NCBI GenBank assembly: GCA_013696065.1
Contig: JACCZJ010000201.1
Location: forward strand, 1 to 5,408
Origin: Nocardioidaceae bacterium
Lineage (GTDB): Bacteria; Actinomycetota; Actinomycetes; Propionibacteriales; Nocardioidaceae
Reading direction: 5' to 3'
DNA length: 5,408 nucleotides
Made by a program: the position numbers and the translations under genes. Under the pieces are notes generated by a model, which worked only from the letters and a program-made list of their open reading frames with translations, did no database searches and had not been told where the DNA came from. The first letter of the stretch is position 1; every line of letters begins with the position of its first letter. Shown piece after piece: positions 4,158 through 5,408 of the stretch.

Positions 4158-5408
4158 GTGCTCAGCCCTCGTGGCACTCGCGGTACGACGTACGGCCGGA
4201 TCAAGAAGTTCACCGCTCTGAGCGGAGCGACCCTCGTCACACTGGCCTGGGGCCCGAGCGCCCTAGCAGAACCTGACCGCCCCTTGATTCCCAGCCAGTC
4301 ACAGGTCGATGCGGCGCAAGAACGCGCAGCGTCGGCAGAGCGCTCGGTATACGACATCCAGGCAGATCTCGCCGCCGCGAACCAGCAGCTCGAAGACCTC
4401 GCCGTGGCGGCCGCGCAGGCCGCGGAGGCCTATAACGGTGCCCTGCTGCGGTGGGAACAAGCCAGAAGAGCAGTCCGTGTGGCCACCGACAGGGCCGATC
4501 GCGCGGCAGACCAGGCCGCCGCTGCTCGCAACGTTCTCGCGGGCTTCATCGTGTCGGAGAGCAGTTCCGGCTCAACGCTCATGTCCTTCAGCTCAGCTTT
4601 GACTGCTCAGGGCCAGCACCACCTGCTGTCGGCGATGTCGCAGACTGCCACGTCCTCGCGCGCGCTCGACGCGCATTATCAGACTTGGCGCGCCGCACAG
4701 GAACTCGCCGACGTGTATCACGCAGCCACCGAAGCGGCGCTCAAGGAGAGCGCTGCGGCCAAGCTTGCTGCCACCGACGCCCGCACAGCCGCGGAGCGCG
4801 CTTTCAGCGCTCAAGCACAAGCGGTGGCGACCCTTGACGGACAACGCTCCACCCTGCTTGCTGAACTCGCCGCCGCCCAGGACATCTCAGTTGCGCTGGC
4901 GACCCAGCGCCAAGCAGGCCTTGAACAGCAGCAGGCCGCCCTGCTAGCAGAACAGCGGCACCTCGAACAAGAGCGACTGCTCGCGCAGGAGCGCCGCCAG
5001 CAACGCGAGCAGCAACGCCTCGAGGAGGCAGCAAGCGCAGAAGAGGAACGTCACGCCGAGGCGCGTCGCGAGCGAGAGCAAGAAGCCCGCACCAACGCCG
5101 AAACAGCGGAGTCCGATCCTCCCTCGGCATCGGTTCTCGGTCCCCCACCTGGGCCAACCCCGCCGCACCCCGAGCCAGCTCCTGAACCTCCGCCGCCTAC
5201 CCCCCAACCATCGCCCGCCCCTGCGCCAGAACCGGCGCCTGCGCCAGAACCGGCGCCTGCGCCTGAACCTGCGCCTGCGCCAGAACCGGCGCCTGCCCCC
5301 GAACCTGCGCCGGCTCCTGAACCTCCCCCTGCTCCCGAACCTCCGCCGGCTCCCGCTCCTGAACCGGCTCCCGCTCCTGAACCTCCGCCGGCTCCTGAAC
5401 CTCCGCCT
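4158..5408 (+). CDS. Exported coiled-coil, proline-rich protein, probable NlpC/P60-type cell-wall hydrolase (partial, 3' end outside window)
   Basis: A partial protein of at least 417 residues that starts with GTG and runs off the right edge. The signal peptide is clear: basic residues R5, R9, R14, K16, K17, a hydrophobic core at about 18-31, and A-L-A (35-37) before a likely cleavage at E38. Residues 46-128 and about 170-316 are alanine-rich and then Gln/Glu/Arg-rich helices with coiled-coil character. They are separated by a segment with G-F-I-V-S-E-S-S-S-G (129-138) and L-M-S-F (141-144). From about 320 the chain is proline-rich, turning into a regular P-A-P-E-P-A spacer. A signal peptide, paired coiled coils and a proline-rich linker are the N-terminal plan of actinobacterial NlpC/P60 endopeptidases that cut peptidoglycan (RipA-like, C40). 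The catalytic Cys/His domain is not in the window, so the enzymatic call is inferred. Another C-terminal domain (CHAP, LysM, peptidase M23) is possible. Confidence 0.75.
   Translation, partial: MLSPRGTRGTTYGRIKKFTALSGATLVTLAWGPSALAEPDRPLIPSQSQVDAAQERAASAERSVYDIQADLAAANQQLEDLAVAAAQAAEAYNGALLRWEQARRAVRVATDRADRAADQAAAARNVLAGFIVSESSSGSTLMSFSSALTAQGQHHLLSAMSQTATSSRALDAHYQTWRAAQELADVYHAATEAALKESAAAKLAATDARTAAERAFSAQAQAVATLDGQRSTLLAELAAAQDISVALATQRQAGLEQQQAALLAEQRHLEQERLLAQERRQQREQQRLEEAASAEEERHAEARREREQEARTNAETAESDPPSASVLGPPPGPTPPHPEPAPEPPPPTPQPSPAPAPEPAPAPEPAPAPEPAPAPEPAPAPEPAPAPEPPPAPEPPPAPAPEPAPAPEPPPAPEPPP
5223..5408 (+). repeat. 18-bp tandem repeat encoding an A-P-E-P-A-P spacer
   Basis: An 18-base unit, gcgccagaaccggcgcct, occurs three times exactly (5223-5240, 5241-5258, 5277-5294), with diverged copies between and after them. 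Ten GAA glutamate codons fall at 18-base intervals from 5229 to 5397, except for one 24-base step (5337 to 5361). Codons drift from GCG/CCA/CCG early to GCT/CCC/CCT later, as expected of an older array with recent duplications at its 5' end. The repeat continues to the window edge. As protein it should form an extended, stiff spacer in the cell wall. Confidence 0.88.

Noticed and set aside
4804..5207. Minus-strand open frames opposite the coiled-coil gene
   Set aside because: They are by-products of the Gln/Glu/Ala-rich coding strand (Leu/Ala/Arg-rich on the reverse) and lack ribosome binding sites.
5223..5408. CRISPR-like repeat array
   Set aside because: Repeats are contiguous with no unique spacers, and the 18-base period is exactly six codons of the proline-rich protein.

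Overview
The window is GC-rich (roughly two thirds G+C). It shows GAGG/GAAGGG-type ribosome binding sites, a GTG start, a septum-formation-type lipoprotein and a coiled-coil, proline-rich exported protein. Together these suggest a high-GC actinomycete. A Nocardioides- or Propionibacteriales-like host is my guess, but I cannot place it more finely from sequence alone.

Left part, minus strand (37-1323): a small PGPGW-type membrane protein (37-480) lies 72 bases downstream of an eight-cysteine lipoprotein of the septum-formation type (553-1323). Upstream of the lipoprotein, still on the minus strand, is the most unusual part of the window. A complete-looking TPP (thiamine pyrophosphate) riboswitch (1565-1651), with a plausible promoter just before it (1665-1693), is followed immediately by a short, frameshifted remnant of the C-terminus of an ECF transporter T component (about 1345-1557, CbiQ/YkoC type). 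The simplest reading is that a thiamine or thiamine-precursor ECF transporter operon (substrate component, ATPase and most of the T component) has been deleted. Its riboswitch and the last ~70 codons of its last gene remain, now joined to the lipoprotein gene.

Middle, plus strand (1795-3821): an Aur1-like PAP2-superfamily membrane enzyme (1795-2994) overlaps an enoyl-CoA hydratase/isomerase (crotonase) family gene (2991-3821) by four bases (ATGA), so the two look translationally coupled. The 336-base gap after them holds two weak hairpins and a 20-bp near-perfect palindrome (3995-4014) that looks like a TetR-type operator, followed by a small AT-rich stretch.

Right end, plus strand (4158 to the window edge): a GTG-started exported protein with a signal peptide, two long alpha-helical coiled-coil regions and a proline/alanine/glutamate repeat spacer with a strict six-residue period. 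The gene runs off the window. Its architecture is that of actinobacterial NlpC/P60-type peptidoglycan hydrolases, whose catalytic domain would lie beyond the edge.

Most genes act at the cell envelope: septum or cell-wall proteins, a membrane-lipid enzyme and an exported coiled-coil protein. I see no complete mobile element, CRISPR array, tRNA or rRNA. The strongest candidates for novelty are the riboswitch-plus-deletion scar and the unassigned operator.
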